Source of the DNA: Rhynchopus euleeides
Taxonomy: Eukaryota > Euglenozoa > Diplonemea > Diplonemida > Diplonemidae
Direction: 5' to 3'
DNA: 64,000 nucleotides
Assembly: GCA_963210315.1 (NCBI GenBank)
Contig: OY723322.1
Location: forward strand, 1,426,001-1,490,000
Part shown: positions 19,472 through 31,370 of the stretch, piece after piece
Numbering within the stretch: the stretch's first letter is position 1
Layout: every line of letters begins with the position of its first letter
Made by a program: the position numbers and the translations under genes
The notes under the pieces: generated by a model
Seen by the model: the letters and a program-made list of their open reading frames with translations, nothing else
Told to the model about the DNA's origin: nothing
Databases searched by the model: none

Positions 19472-19735
19472 TGATTGGTGTGGCTCGTCTGGGTGGCCTG
19501 GGTGGTGATGATAGTATCTTGGGGTATCTTGGCCTGGGTGGTGATGAGGGTACGGTATCTTGGAGGCTGCCTTGTGGGTTGTGCAAGGGTTGGGGGCTGG
19601 GGCGAAAATTTGCCTGGCAGAAAAGTGATCACCTTCATGAAGTAGGTTGCTCTGTCAAACTGACACAGTTTGTCAGAGTCAAGATCCCTCGAACAATGAA
19701 AATCCACGAGAACAGCCGTCGCACATGCACTTGAG

Positions 19736-20011
19736 GCCCCATCACCAACTAGGAATTGTAAATGGAAAGTAATGGGGGGTGGGTCTGTGCAGGGAAGATA
19801 GTTCGGCGTGAAAAATAACCTGATGCCATGCAAGGTACTCCCCTAGTTTTCAATTGAAATTGGCCCATATCAACAGGAAATGGCTGGAACACCCGTCGTT
19901 TCAGCAGGTTCACCCGTCGAGTCGACGGGTGCCGCCTGTCGAGTTTTCACCCGTCGTCCCGTCGTCCCGACTAGTCGACCCCACCCGTCACTGCCCGACT
20001 AGTCCGTGGTG
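19736..20011. repeat. Right terminal inverted repeat
   Basis: Right arm of the 2.9-kb element, inverse of 17097-17366. A long C tract follows immediately at about 20020. Confidence 0.85.
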
Positions 20012-20704
20012 AGCCCACTCAGCCCCCCCCCCCCCCCCCATTGCATTGAAGTTGGGGACTCCTCCCCCCGATGAGTTCCCCCCCCCCCGTTATACGGCAG
20101 GATGCCTCTGCTCTTGCCGTGACCCGTGGAGCCGGGCTACGATCTACGATCTACCCACCTGACGAAAGGTACTCGATACCGGGCTGCCGGAGTCCAGTGG
20201 TTCACGCACTACTGCACAGTCGTGGGTTGGCAGCCGAAACTGCGTAGTAGATATACCCCACCACAAAACACACCTGCTTTTCCTTCCCCTCCTTCCCTTC
20301 CGCCATTTATTCGTACAAAAAACAACGATACAGGGGCACAAAGTATATGGTGTCAAAGAGAGACTACGTATTACGGACAGACACCTGGATGTGTTTTAGT
20401 GATACTGTGTTGCGGTCCAACCACCAAGCCACTGACAGACAACTGCTACACCCTCCCGTTGCGCATTGATCTGCCTTGTACAACATATCTGGTGTAGTGA
20501 CTACAAAAAGGACTAACATTGCGAGAAGGTGCTGGGAGACTTACTTTTCCATTCACTCTCGACGATCAAAACCCCCCCCCCCCCCATTGCATGCAAGCGT
20601 GCTCTCTACTCCACCACGGCACCACACCACACCCTGCAGGCTGATACACACGGTGCGGTACGGCCAGGGTCCATGGGAGGCCGGGTAGGGGGGCAGCGTC
20701 TCGC
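20012..20704. other. Intergenic with C tracts
   Basis: Long homopolymer C runs lie near 20020-20038, 20085-20092 and 20570-20585. No gene recognised. ACCCTGCAG (about 20631-20639) upstream of the next start could be a splice acceptor. Confidence 0.5.
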
Positions 20705-23700
20705 ATGATGCGCGCGCTCCTGGCAGTGCTGTTTGCTGTGCAGGCTGTGTCTCTCGACATCGATTCGCGGCAGATTGCTTGCTACGACCTCAGTCAGGTA
20801 TGTCTTGGTGTCCCAGGTGCCAGTCACCCACTCCCACACACAGGCGGAATGTACGACGTCGATTTACTGCACCACGCGGAGTAACGATTGTGTGCCATGG
20901 TTGACGTGTCTCAACCTCAACCAAGAATGGTGTCAAGGGACAGGGTCCCTGTGTTCTTGGACTTATTCCTTTTTGATGAGGGGGTACTACTGCAAGACAA
21001 GTAGTCAGCGCAGCTCCGTCACTGACGTCTCCTCCAGGTCCGCGTCTGGGAGGACCTTCACACTTGAGTACCAATGGTGTTTATCTGGGACGGGGTACAG
21101 AACGCCTTTCCCTGAGATCCCGTCCTGCTCGGACGGCTTCTGCCTCAACAGGGGCACGGCCCGGTGGGTTGAGGTATCCCCATTGCGCAACTGCCCGGAT
21201 CTCTGCAAATGCAGCTGCCGCAACTACTACAGCGGGTTTCATTGCGAGCAGTGCCCACCTCAGTTCCACAACGATTGCTCGCAGTGCGTGCGGCCGAATG
21301 TGTCGCCGGACAAGTGCACGCCGTGTGACGTCATAGCCGACTGCTCGCAGCATGCAGGGTCTGTGTTTCCTGACCCTGCGTCCCCGACCGGTTGCAGGTG
21401 CCAGTGCACTGGACACTGGGGCGGGACGAAGTGTGACACGTGCCCCTCACAGTACGACCAGCAGTACTGCGACAGGTGTGCGGCTGGTCATGTGAACTAC
21501 CCCACCTGCCAGGCGTGCACAGCGGCGTACTGCTCGGGACGTGCGGTGGAAGTGAAAGTCAACACCAACCTGGATACATGCGAGTGCGTTTGCCAGCCGG
21601 GGTTCACCGGGTCACGCTGCGAGCAGTGCCCCGCAGGGTACATCGGGGGTGCAGCTCTAGGGTGCACTCAGTGCACTCCCCAGGTGCACTGCAACGGACG
21701 GGCAGACGCCGATAAAGTAACAGACGTGAACAGACAGTCCTGTGTGTGCACTGCGTGCCACGATCAGTGGGAGGGCACTCAGTGCGACCTGTGCGATCCC
21801 CAGGGCACACGCCATTTCGACATGACCACATGCAACAAGTGCAAGTCAGGGTACGTCGGGTACCCGAACTGCAAGCTGTGCGAGGTGGCAACCCACTGCA
21901 CTGGGCATGCCAGCAGCGTGTCGGCTGTGAACGGCGTGTGCCAGTGTGTGTGTTCACTGCACTGGACGGGGTTGGATTGTTCGGTCTGCCCATCGCAGGT
22001 GTCGCAAGCGATGTGTGACAAATGCCTCCCAGGGTATTTCGGCCCGAAGTGCGACAAGTATGCCCTATACGATATATGCATGTGTACACGCCGCCACCCT
22101 TCACAGATGCGACATTGCAACACACTGCAGCGGACGCGCATCATCGGTCACAAGCAGAGCGCCATTTGACATGTGTGAGTGCTCCTGCAAAGATAAGTGG
22201 ACCGGGGCGATGTGCGACAAGTGCCCTCCGCAGTACGACCCTGTGACGTGTGCCGCGTGTCGGGAGGGTCTTGACGGGTACACGGGATATCCTACCTGCA
22301 CACAGTGCACAACGGCGACGTCGTGTTCGGGGAATGCCGACTCCGTGACTGCTCAGGCAGGCCAGTGCAAGTGCAAATGCCGGAATCTATGGACGGGAGG
22401 CAAATGCGAGTCTTGCGATGCCAAATATGCTGGTGACTGCAATGTCTGTGCTCCGAACCGCGTGAAGAGTCCTGATTGTGTCGAATGCACGGTGGCCACA
22501 GACTGCAACGGCCGGGCAACCGCTGTCCAAGCCACCGCAGATGCAACACAGTGCCTGTGCCAGTGCAACCCAGGGACCGGGTGGTCTGGCGCCGCGTGCG
22601 ATGTATGCCCCTCACACTACAAAGGCACGAACTGCAACGAGTGCGCGGGCTGGGGCACATTCCCGACCTGCACCGGGTGCACAGCGGATGCACACTGCAA
22701 CGGACGTGCCACTTCGGTGAACCAGATCAACGGCATGTGCTCCTGTACTTGCGCAGACTTCTGGACAGGTGCGCGTTGCGACCTCTGCAATGTGCCCCAT
22801 ATTGGTGCCCACTGCGACCAGTGTATGGATGGCTATACGCTGCAGGAAGTAGTAGGCACGCCAGGCATGAAAACATGCGTCGCATGCACCTGCGGCGTTG
22901 GAGGCACGGCAACCACAACACCCCAAGGGGAGTGTGCCTGCAAGTGTCGGGACCAGTGGGATGGCCAGGAGTGCGATGTTTGCCCGTCTCGCTACGAGAA
23001 GACGAAGTGCCGGAGCTGCGCAGCAGACCATGTGATGTACCCTCTGTGCAGCCCTTGTACATATGTGTGCGGCCCGTATGCAACCAGCGCGACCGCAACC
23101 GCCCAGCAGGCGGAGTGCACCTGTGTTTGTGCAGACCAGTGGAAGGGATTGACTTGCCGCGAGTGCGCCCCTGAGTACGACGCGACGACGTGCAACAAAT
23201 GCGCTGCTGGGTGGGTGAACTATCCCTCTTGCGAGATGTGCAGTGTCGTCGCACACTGCAGTGGCCACGCAGCCTCCGTGAAGCAGGAGGGGGCTTCATG
23301 CGTGTGCACCTGCCGCAATAAATGGCAGGGCACCACATGCAACGAGTGCCCTGCGCCGTTCGGCGGTGTGGACTGCGACGCCTGCCTACCGGGGTCTGTG
23401 GGCTTCCCCGCCTGCAAGACATGCGATCTGAATGTTGCCTGCGTGCATGCTGTGTCGGTGTGGAGCAGCGGGCAGGAAGACCTGTGCCAATGCGACTGCA
23501 AGAGCCCCTGGAGCGGCCACGACTGCAGCATCTGCGACGCACCGTACGGCGGGACCGACTGCGATGCCTGTCTTCCAGGCTACGTCGGCTATCCAAACTG
23601 CGAGCAGTGCTCACTGGAGGAGACGTGCGGCGGCCGTGGCCTGGGCGTGGCTGTTGTGGATGGGCAGTGCACCTGCACCTGCCAGTCCCCGTGGGCGGGG

Positions 23701-25866
23701 GAGGGATGCAGGAACTGCACAGAACACTTCGCGGGGGATGCATGCGACCAGTGCGCGCCTGGCCTCTTCAACTACCCCCTCTGCCAGAACTGCAACGAAC
23801 ACTGCAGCCCCGTCGGGGGCACGCCAATCACAGACGGGGGCCAGTGCAACTGCACATGCCACCCAGGGTACGTCGGGGAGACGTGTGCCGAGTGCGCACA
23901 CCACTACGCCAGGTCCTCCAAGGGCAGGTGCTGGTCCAACACCACACTCACAGCCCCGGAGACGACTGAGCCCAAGGTGTCCGTCATCCCCGAGGATCAG
24001 AAGGAGGCGTTCCAGCAGGCCAAGACGGGCGGGAGCATCGCAGGGGCCCTGAGCGGCCCCAGCACAGCCTTCAGCGGGGCCAAGCTGGGCGTCTTCATGT
24101 CGCTGTGCCACGGGACGTCGGACGCCGTGCTGGACCCCGAGATCACGCCGCTGGGCCTCTCCATCGGCAGCGGCACCCACAGCGAGGAGCTGGGGGGTGT
24201 GGTCGGCAACGCCATCCTCATGGTGGCCGCCCTCGCCCTGCAGTCGCTGGTGCTGCTGCTCGTCTACCACAGGCAGACCCCCAGCCTGGGCGCTTCCTTC
24301 GACTCTGTCGACGGCGACAGCCTGATGCTCAGCCACGCATGCGCGACTGCTCGCTTCCCCTACCTGTCGCTGTTTGTCGTCATCTTCCTCTACCATGGGA
24401 TGGCGACCTGCGGGCTGAAGCTGATGCTCTTCGCAGAAGGTGCAGGGGAGCGGTTTGTCGGGATTGCGACAGTGGTGCTGTTCAACCTTGGCTTCCTGGT
24501 GATGGTGTTCGTGAAGGTACGGCGGCTGACAGAGGATGCTGTGTACAGTGAGAAACCTGGGGGGAACTGCGTGTCGGTCTTCATGTTCGGGCGTGGCGAG
24601 TGGGTGTCGTCGTCGCAGAAGGAGAAGGTCAAGAGCTGGGGCATCCTCTTCGAGATGTACCGCAGCGGGTGGAGCTGGTTCCTGATCCCCGAGTGCGTGA
24701 TCCTGCTGGCCATCACTGTCATCCAGGTGCTGGAGGCGAAGGAGATCCCAACGTGCCGCACGCTTGCCGGCGTGCTCAGCGGCTTCTTCGGTGCCTACGC
24801 CTTGATGATCGCAGCATTCCGCCCGTGGGCAAGCTTGTGGGACAACCTGACCTTCGGTATCCTATCAGCGCTGGAGTGCACTGCGATGGGGCTTCTCACG
24901 CGCAGCTTCAGCGACGCTCTCGCCCATAGCGACAAGGGGCATGAGTACATGATGAGCCTGGTGCCGGAAACACCCACCTTCGGCGCTGCAGGGATCCTGC
25001 TGCAGGTCATCACCTACCTCACCTTTGTGAAGGGCATCGTGGACCCCCTCCTCCTGCTGTACGTCGAGTGGTCGCGGCGCAAGCGCGTGCAGAGCGACTA
25101 CGACCACTGCCAGGCGCGGAAGCAGCTGACCCCTGAGGAGATGCACATGCAGCCGCTGGACGAGGTGGAGGTCGACCCGCTCGTATTCCAGAACGCCCTG
25201 CGGGATAAACACCTCTGCGAGCCCACCACATCTATCAGCGACGACGACAGCGACGGGTCTGTCTGTGAGATGGCCATCCAGCTGTGCGCCGCGTCGCCCC
25301 TCGTGCTGCCGAAGGCGGCTGATCCTCAGCAGCACAAGAAGGACCCACAACCAGCCCCCGCACGCACCTACGTTGTGAATGACAACAACCTCGACCATGA
25401 TGATGACGAAGATGACGACGACGATGACACACCCGACCTGTCTCCGCAAAGCGTCATCTCGATGAAACGTGCCAGCCTGGCGCCGCAGACGTCTGTGCTC
25501 TCCAGCCGCCCTGCGGCGCCGCTCATCCTGAGCCCTGTGGACATCAGCAAGAAGAGCTCCGTGACGTTCGACCTGGGGGAGGAGAGCGAGCCGGTGTCGC
25601 TTCTCCTGCGCAGGTCGTCGCGCAACACCGACTCATCCGTCTCGCCCCGCTCCCTGCAGGGCCTGCTCGGCAGCGGGAGTGGTTCGCCTGTGCTGGGCCT
25701 CAGCACGAGCACAGCCGCCAGCTGGCGCAACAGCGTGCCCTCCCCCCTTGCTGACGAGGCATCCCAGGTCCGCCGCCTCCTCGCAGAACGTCCAGCGCAG
25801 GCGCCAACATCGAAGCACAGCTCCGCTTCCCTCGGTGACACAACGCTGACCTCACTGCTGCTCTGA
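20705..25866 (+). CDS. Giant EGF/laminin-like surface protein with about 7 TM helices
   Basis: Exons 20705-20797, 20844-22057 and 22107-25866 give 1,688 residues; introns are only 46 and 49 nt (GTATGT/GTATGC to CACAG). Residues 1-16 are a signal peptide. About 15 cysteine-rich modules of 45-65 residues follow, with the pattern C-x-G-x-A-x-S-V ... C-x-C-x-C-x4-W-x-G-x2-C-x2-C-P ... C-x2-C-x2-G-y-x2-Y-P-x-C-x2-C. These resemble laminin-type EGF repeats and suggest a disulfide-rod ectodomain. About seven hydrophobic segments follow (from VGNAILMVAALALQSLVLLL to LLQVITYLTFVKGIV). The cytosolic tail of about 270 residues is Ser-rich with an acidic run (DHDDDEDDDDDD). It is probably an adhesion or sensory receptor, and homology of the membrane part is unknown. 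Confidence 0.85.
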
Positions 25867-28800
25867 CCTTGGTGTACCTTAGTGAAATTTAGGTACCCCA
25901 ATTCGGGCACCTGAGGTGCCCGGAATGGTGGAAAAGTGGGGTTCGATGGGTTTCCGGACCGATCTGGGGGGGTTTGGAGGGTTTACGGGGGCTTTGGGGC
26001 CTCTGCGCCGGTTTTTTGAAAAATCGTGTTTGTCACCCCCATTTGACCCCCCCTAGGCATGGGCCCCCAAACATATTTTTCATAAACATATATTTTTGCC
26101 AAAAATATGTTTCATTTTCGCATAAAAAAATATTTTTGTATTTTTCGAAAATATTTCCAAAATATTTTTTACGGTATGGTGACGATCGGTCCAATTAAAT
26201 CCACGATCGTGAAAAAAAACGATCGTTTTAATTGGAGGCTAATTGGACGATCGTGAAAAAAATATTCCAATTATTCCCACGATCGTGGGCGATCGTGGCT
26301 AATTGGTCGAAGATTTCCCTCCAGTGCCCACCTATCTCTGCAGTCAACCATGTGATGGACCACAGTTCTTCCGGGTATCGAGCCCTCTCTGCAGGGTCGG
26401 CTGTCAAGCAGGCTAACTCCTGGGCCTTGAGAGCCCCGTGGTTGGCCTGGAGTACGGCCTGGAGCTGTGTAGGACGGCTCCCGGTGGGAGCTGTTTCAAC
26501 CGGTAGTCAGCGGTTCGACTTTTTCGCCCGCTGTTGGATACAGGGGGCTACGGGGTGATCGTCAGTGCATTTTGGTGCATTTCCCAAGGAAACTAGGTGA
26601 AAACTGACGAAGAATAACGAGGCATACCGACCAGCGAAGACCCCTCTATTTTCAGCTCAAGTTCACCCCAAATTTTCCTGAGTTTGGATATCCCTGGATT
26701 GATACCGCTGAATGGCTGAACACGCGAGCCGCTGAAGTTAGAGCCTTGTTGGATGAGGCCAGTCCCTTCACAAAGCCGCATCCCACTGGCCGATATTGTA
26801 TACGTTTCCCAACCCAGAGGTGATCAAGCTTCGGTAGAGCTTGGTACTGCAGAGCTGAGCACCCGCTGAACGCTGAACGGTTACCGTTCCGCCTGATGAT
26901 ATTAGAGCCTTGGTTCGGGTGCCACACCTGAAACCAGTGGCTTGGTTGGCTGTGAGTGCATCAGCTTCCCCCGCTGTTCCATCTGATTTTGATCTGGGTT
27001 TGGGCGCAACCGGGATTTTCAGCCATTGGATGAGACCATTCCCGGATCATTCCATCAGCCAATAGTAAGCACATTCCGAATCCCAGGGCGTGCCCTGGTA
27101 GAAGTGTCGGGGATGCTCCTCTGGAGTTACTCCGGAGCACACCGGGCACTGGTAGCGATGTTTGGCGGCTTTGACCGGTGGCTGGAAAATACCCTGGTGC
27201 CCCTGAAAAGCGGTGCTTTTTCGCAGTGTTACGACATGGAGTGGGGACGTAGCCCTCTCTTCTGGAGGCCAATGTGGCGCAGTCTCCGAGACACAAAAAT
27301 GAACCGTGTCATTGACGCCTTCATCTTCCAAGAATCAAGTAACTGGGCGCCTGGGCCACAGCAGGTGAATGTACGCACCCTCCGGAGCCGGAAGGAGGTG
27401 GTGGCACCGGAGGCCTCCGGGGGCTGATAGCCGTGGTTCTGGGTGCCTCCCTTCGACCCTGCAGTCTCTAATCCTATGATATCACGTCACGGCGACTACC
27501 TGAGCAAAGTTGTTTCAAACCCCACCTCTTGGATCACCAGCAGTTTTATGGGGTTGTATGGCATTGACCAATGAACAACTATGCGGTTGGTGTATCATTC
27601 TGGCAGAGGGACAACTTCCCCGTGATGTGTCCATGTGACATTCGCGCACGATGCCATGTGCCGGACTCATCACACCGTCGCCTTATTGGACGAATCGACA
27701 TCACGGGTAGATATCCCTGTGGCATCGGTCAATACCAGCATGAGCAGGCAGTGCACTCCACAGCATCGGCAAGGCAAAACACGCACCGGACTTTCTTTCC
27801 CAACTGTAAACCTCTATTCGAACGGCTTGCACGAGCAAGAATAGTGACAATAGTGACCACCGCCACATCCAGCAACGAGAAATGCTCCACGCACCCTGCC
27901 ACACCCTTAGTCAGGCTTGATGGTGTGCCTCGCGGGTGTCGTGCGCAGAAGACATAACACATCACAAAACGACTTTCAGAAACGGAGCAGTTAAGCTCCT
28001 GAACGGTGTTTCGTCACTATTTTGTGTGAGGCAATATTACGTTCGCTCTCGCAACCGAACAAGGCCAAGCTTTCTGTAGCAAAGGGCCCCCTCTCTGACA
28101 AGGCTCGCTGGCCAAAAGCTGTAGCCAGTCCGAAGGGGCTCCAGCCCGGTCTGCTTGATGCACTAAGGTCACTTTGGGGTGAGGGGGGTGGGTGGGTGGG
28201 TGGGGTGATGCATGCATTGAATGCGGCTTGAATAATGTTGTGTGTGAATCGTTCCATGACAATCGTGCAACTATTCACGGGGGGGTGGGGGGGGGGGAAG
28301 TGACGTCTTTATATGTGTTCCGGATTTGATACGGATGCAACAACGAGCCCACTCGGCCTGCAGAAGGCCTTCTCATTTGGTTCTAAACCCAAGTGGGGGT
28401 CGGTTGTGGCGCGCTTTGTTGCCCCGATTTTGTTTGCCCCCAGACCAAACGCCTCCCCCCCCGCTATTGCTTCGTCAGCAGAGCGATGCTGGCCCTCTGG
28501 GTGTGTTGCTGTCGACCTGCTCCTTCCCGGCCAAAGCGACATCAACATCTTCTGAAGAGAAGCGTCAGCCAATTGGTGCGCCCGCCACCAACAATACAGA
28601 GCGTGACATGAATCCTGTGCTGCAGCGTGCTTTCAAATAACATCAGTTTTGTGTGGGAGAGGGTATATATTGTGTTGGTGTCAGTCACAGGAGTTGGTGT
28701 TGTTTCGTTCTGCTTTGTGTGTGATGTGTGGTTCCCAGCTTTGGCTGGTCAACGGGGAGTACCAAAACCACCCGTCATCATCAACGCTGCTCTCAACCCA

Positions 28801-29367
28801 TTCACAGCATCTGCGGCGGCATTGGTGGGCAGGCAGCCACAGAGGTGCCACCGGGATAGCAGCACACATTGCAGAAGGATTCCCTTTTGCAAACAGCACC
28901 CACTCTCGCCCCCATCCCGTGTTCCCTGTGGGTATTGTATCAGCAGCGCAGCGCAGCCCCACCTTCTGCAGCACACACCCACCTTCACTTCACATCCATC
29001 TCGTTGGATGGCCGTGCTTTTTTTTGTTTTGTCGTAAACTTTCCTATTCCGGCTTTCTTTGTTTCTCCCCGTAGCCCTTTTGGCGCATCGCGCGCTGCCC
29101 CACACCCCCATCGCTTAGAACCTTCTGTGCTGCGAGGAGGCTTTATGGTGTTCCCCCCACACCGTGTGTTTGAGGCCACACTCTTTCTTTTGGCCGTGCC
29201 GATCAATCTTTTTTGGGCAGTTTGATTCAATTGAAGAGAGATCCTGAAAAGTTCTTCGAAAAAGATATTTCTGCCTGTTGCGCTTCCCACATCATCCGGG
29301 GCCCCTCAAACATTCGGGTCGGATAAGAGACAACAAAGGCCAGGGCCGCCCAGATCTGTTCGCTTTA
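25867..29367. other. 3.5 kb without recognised genes
   Basis: Begins with a small palindrome (CGGGCACCTGAGGTGCCCGG, 25904-25923). An AT-rich stretch (26070-26170) and a hairpin cluster follow. From 26320 to 28000 the base composition is balanced and frames are short; one plus-strand frame of 133 codons (27026-27427) lacks family features. Short G and T homopolymers occur near 28280-28300 and 29020. I found no tRNA, rRNA or protein gene. Confidence 0.45.
26180..26312. repeat. CGATCGTG hairpin cluster
   Basis: Six or so copies of CGATCGTG/CACGATCG alternate with TAATTGG/CCAATTA in both orientations (for example CACGATCGTG and ACGATCGTGAAAAAAAACGATCGT). The stretch can fold into several competing hairpins. 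It sits beside an AT-rich run of ATATTTTT words. It may be the end of a degraded element. Confidence 0.65.
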
Positions 29368-30107
29368 CAGTCATCCAACAAACATTGGTGGGGTAAAAAC
29401 CCACCTTAGCTCCAAAAAATCCTAAAATCCACCTTAGTTTTTACCCCACCAATGTTTTTAACCCACCAATGTTGCTACCCCACCAATGTTTTTACCCCAC
29501 GGCAGCAGAACACAATGGAGATTTTTTCAGAACTGTGGTGGGTGGGGTGAGTGCCTCATACGTCGCACGGTGCCTACGCGATCACAGTTTGGTTGGGGGC
29601 GTGGGCTGATTGGGAGGCGGGGCGTGTGGGAGGGGGCGGGGGGTTGGGGACGGCTATCCTGCAAAGCGCAGCTCTCTCATCAGCACCAGCAGAACAGCAG
29701 GTACCGACACCAGTAACCAGAAGTGTATACGCCATTGCATTCCGTACCCTGTGTCGGTACCTGCTGTTCTGCTGATGCTGAGGAGAGCTGCGCTTTGCAA
29801 GATAGCCGTCCCCAACCCCCCGCCCCCTCCCACACGCCCCGCCTCCCAACCAGCCCACGCCTCAACCACACTGTGATCGCGTAGGCACCGTGCGACGTAT
29901 GAGGCACTCACCCCACCCACCACAGTTCTGAAAAAATCTGCATTGTGTTCTGCTGCCTAGGGGTAAAAACATCGGTGGGTTAAAAACATTGGTGGGGTAA
30001 TAACCCACCTTAGCTCTGAGAAATCCTGAAATCCACCTTAGTTTTTACCCCACCAATGTTTTTACCCCACCAACATTTTTACCCCACCAATGTTTGTTGG
30101 ACAACTG
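29368..30107. mobile_element. 740-bp palindromic TA-flanked element
   Basis: A near-perfect giant palindrome centred at about 29735. The arms start CAGTCATCCAACAAACATTGG (29368) and end CCAATGTTTGTTGGACAACTG (30107). TA lies directly outside both ends (29366-29367 and 30108-30109). The arms carry repeated ACCCCACCAATGTTTTT words, then about 250 bp of unique sequence present on both sides (for example GCACGGTGCCTACGCGATCACA and its inverse). The CAGT-type terminus and TA duplication fit the Tc1/mariner superfamily; the lack of coding sequence makes it a foldback or MITE form. Confidence 0.87.
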
Positions 30108-30109
30108 TA

Positions 30110-31025
30110 TTCCGTTTTCTCTTTACTGCACCGGATATGGCGCATGAACAACAGCCTTATCTATTTTTTTTGCTGCAGCAGAAGAAGGGGGTGCTGCCCT
30201 CCCCACCCCTCGACCCCCCCCTCTCTCTGACTTCCATTGTTTCCAGAACAATGCACCAAATGGTGCACCGCGAGGCCCAGCCTCTGGAAGAGAGTCCCCG
30301 ATCCACATCACCCGAAAGTGCCACACCCACTTTTTCGGGACCCCCCACATCTTTTCTTTTGCACGAGAAACCTCCACTGCGCCACACCCGAAAATCGGGT
30401 GTGGCGCCCCGTTATTTGGGCCCTCACTCCTGACTCCGACCTCACTCCCGGGTCGGCTCGGTCATCTCCTCTTTGCGAGGCTCTTGTTTCTGACATCCAG
30501 GGCGTGCGATGGGTAGGGAGGGCTTGCTGAAGTCTGAGGCTCCTATTTGGTTTGTGAGTAGGTTGGTGGTGGGGAGGGACTCCTTAGCCTTCGGTCAGCC
30601 TGGTGGGGCAGGCTGAGGGGCTCCTGGGCGACCCTTCTTTGCTGCAGCCGAAGAAAAGACGTGGCGGGGTGAACAGGGAGAGGTGGGGCGAGGTGTGTGT
30701 GTTGGCGATGCCGTGGGGCCGTGGGGTCTGCCCCGCAGTGCGGTGTTGCTGGCTGCCCGCAACAACGAGAGGGTGTGAGAGGGTGATGCGAAACGGGCTC
30801 GTGCAATGGCAGGGCGACGCCTGCTGTGAACGGCGTGGGGCTGTGCTTGGGATAGTTGCTGCGAATGGTCGTCCCGCCGCCCCTCTTCCCCGTACGTGTA
30901 AATTTTGACGTTTAGTTGGCAATGCAGTTTCCCGCGCCGTTGTTGCCGGACTCCCCGTAACCATCACACCGCACTCCACCCCTGCAGGATACGCCACCAC
31001 ACCACACCACACCACCCACTCTACA
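30110..31025. other. Intergenic
   Basis: No gene recognised. A hairpin GCCACACCCGAAAA-TCGGGTGTGGC lies at about 30381-30405. CCCCTGCAG (30979-30987) followed by repeats of CCACACCA precedes the next ATG and could be a splice acceptor plus leader. Confidence 0.5.
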
Positions 31026-31370
31026 ATGTTCGCACGTGTGCTTCTGCTGGCCTGCCTGCTGGTGTGCGTGCAGGCTGCCACGGACGTGTGCTGCCTCGCC
31101 CTGCCGGTGTGCCCGGAAGGGACGGCGGAGGACGCGACGTGCACGTGGCTCGACCTCTGGAGGGGCAAGTGCGAGCCGTCCTCGCTGTGCTGCCGCACCA
31201 TCCGCTGCCGCAAGAACGCTGACATCTGCTGCCAGGCGGTGCCGACGTGCCCTGCCGGGTTCGAGATGACGGACCCGTCCGTGTGCTCGGAGCAGATGTG
31301 GGCGCTCAACATCTGCAAGAAGGTGACGCAGTGCTGCACCACCATCACCTGCCGCACCTGGGTGCAGTGA
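31026..31370 (+). CDS. Small secreted Cys-rich protein with internal duplication
   Basis: Single exon, 114 residues. Residues 1-18 (MFARVLLLACLLVCVQAA) form a signal peptide. The mature part has 18 cysteines in two similar halves: DVCCLALPVCPEG ... CCRTIRCR and DICCQAVPTCPAG ... CCTTITCR. Each half has a CC pair, a CP motif, a lone Cys and a final CC-x4-C. The halves probably form two disulfide domains from a tandem duplication. There is no anchor signal at the C-terminus, so it is likely released or in the secretory pathway. The family is not recognised, and function cannot be inferred from the pattern alone. Confidence 0.75.
   Translation: MFARVLLLACLLVCVQAATDVCCLALPVCPEGTAEDATCTWLDLWRGKCEPSSLCCRTIRCRKNADICCQAVPTCPAGFEMTDPSVCSEQMWALNICKKVTQCCTTITCRTWVQ

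Larger units (their letters stand above)
17097..20011. mobile_element. 2.9-kb element with about 270-bp inverted ends
   Basis: The ends are long inverted repeats: 17097-17366 and 19736-20011. The outermost bases are CACCACGGACTAGTCG and CGACTAGTCCGTGGTG. Next comes a zone of ACGACGGGTG/CACCCGTCGT repeats, then about 150 bp of near-perfect arm including TTCCAGCCATTTCCTGTTGATATGG and TTTACAATTCCTAGTTGGTG in inverse. No clear target duplication is seen (AGCC near both ends is only suggestive). The interior holds a minus-strand gene broken by several frame changes, so this is a decayed DNA transposon. The superfamily is not recognised. Confidence 0.85.

Noticed and set aside
26330-26930. Structured-looking region that could be an rRNA or snRNA gene
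   Set aside because: No conserved 5S, SSU, LSU or U-RNA motif could be identified by eye; left as unannotated.
27026-27427. 133-codon plus-strand frame
   Set aside because: No recognisable domain and no coding-type codon bias. It sits in a gene-poor repeat-containing stretch.
30603-30908. 101-codon plus-strand frame upstream of the small Cys-rich gene
   Set aside because: Trp/Arg/Gly-rich chance translation of GC-rich DNA with no conserved features.
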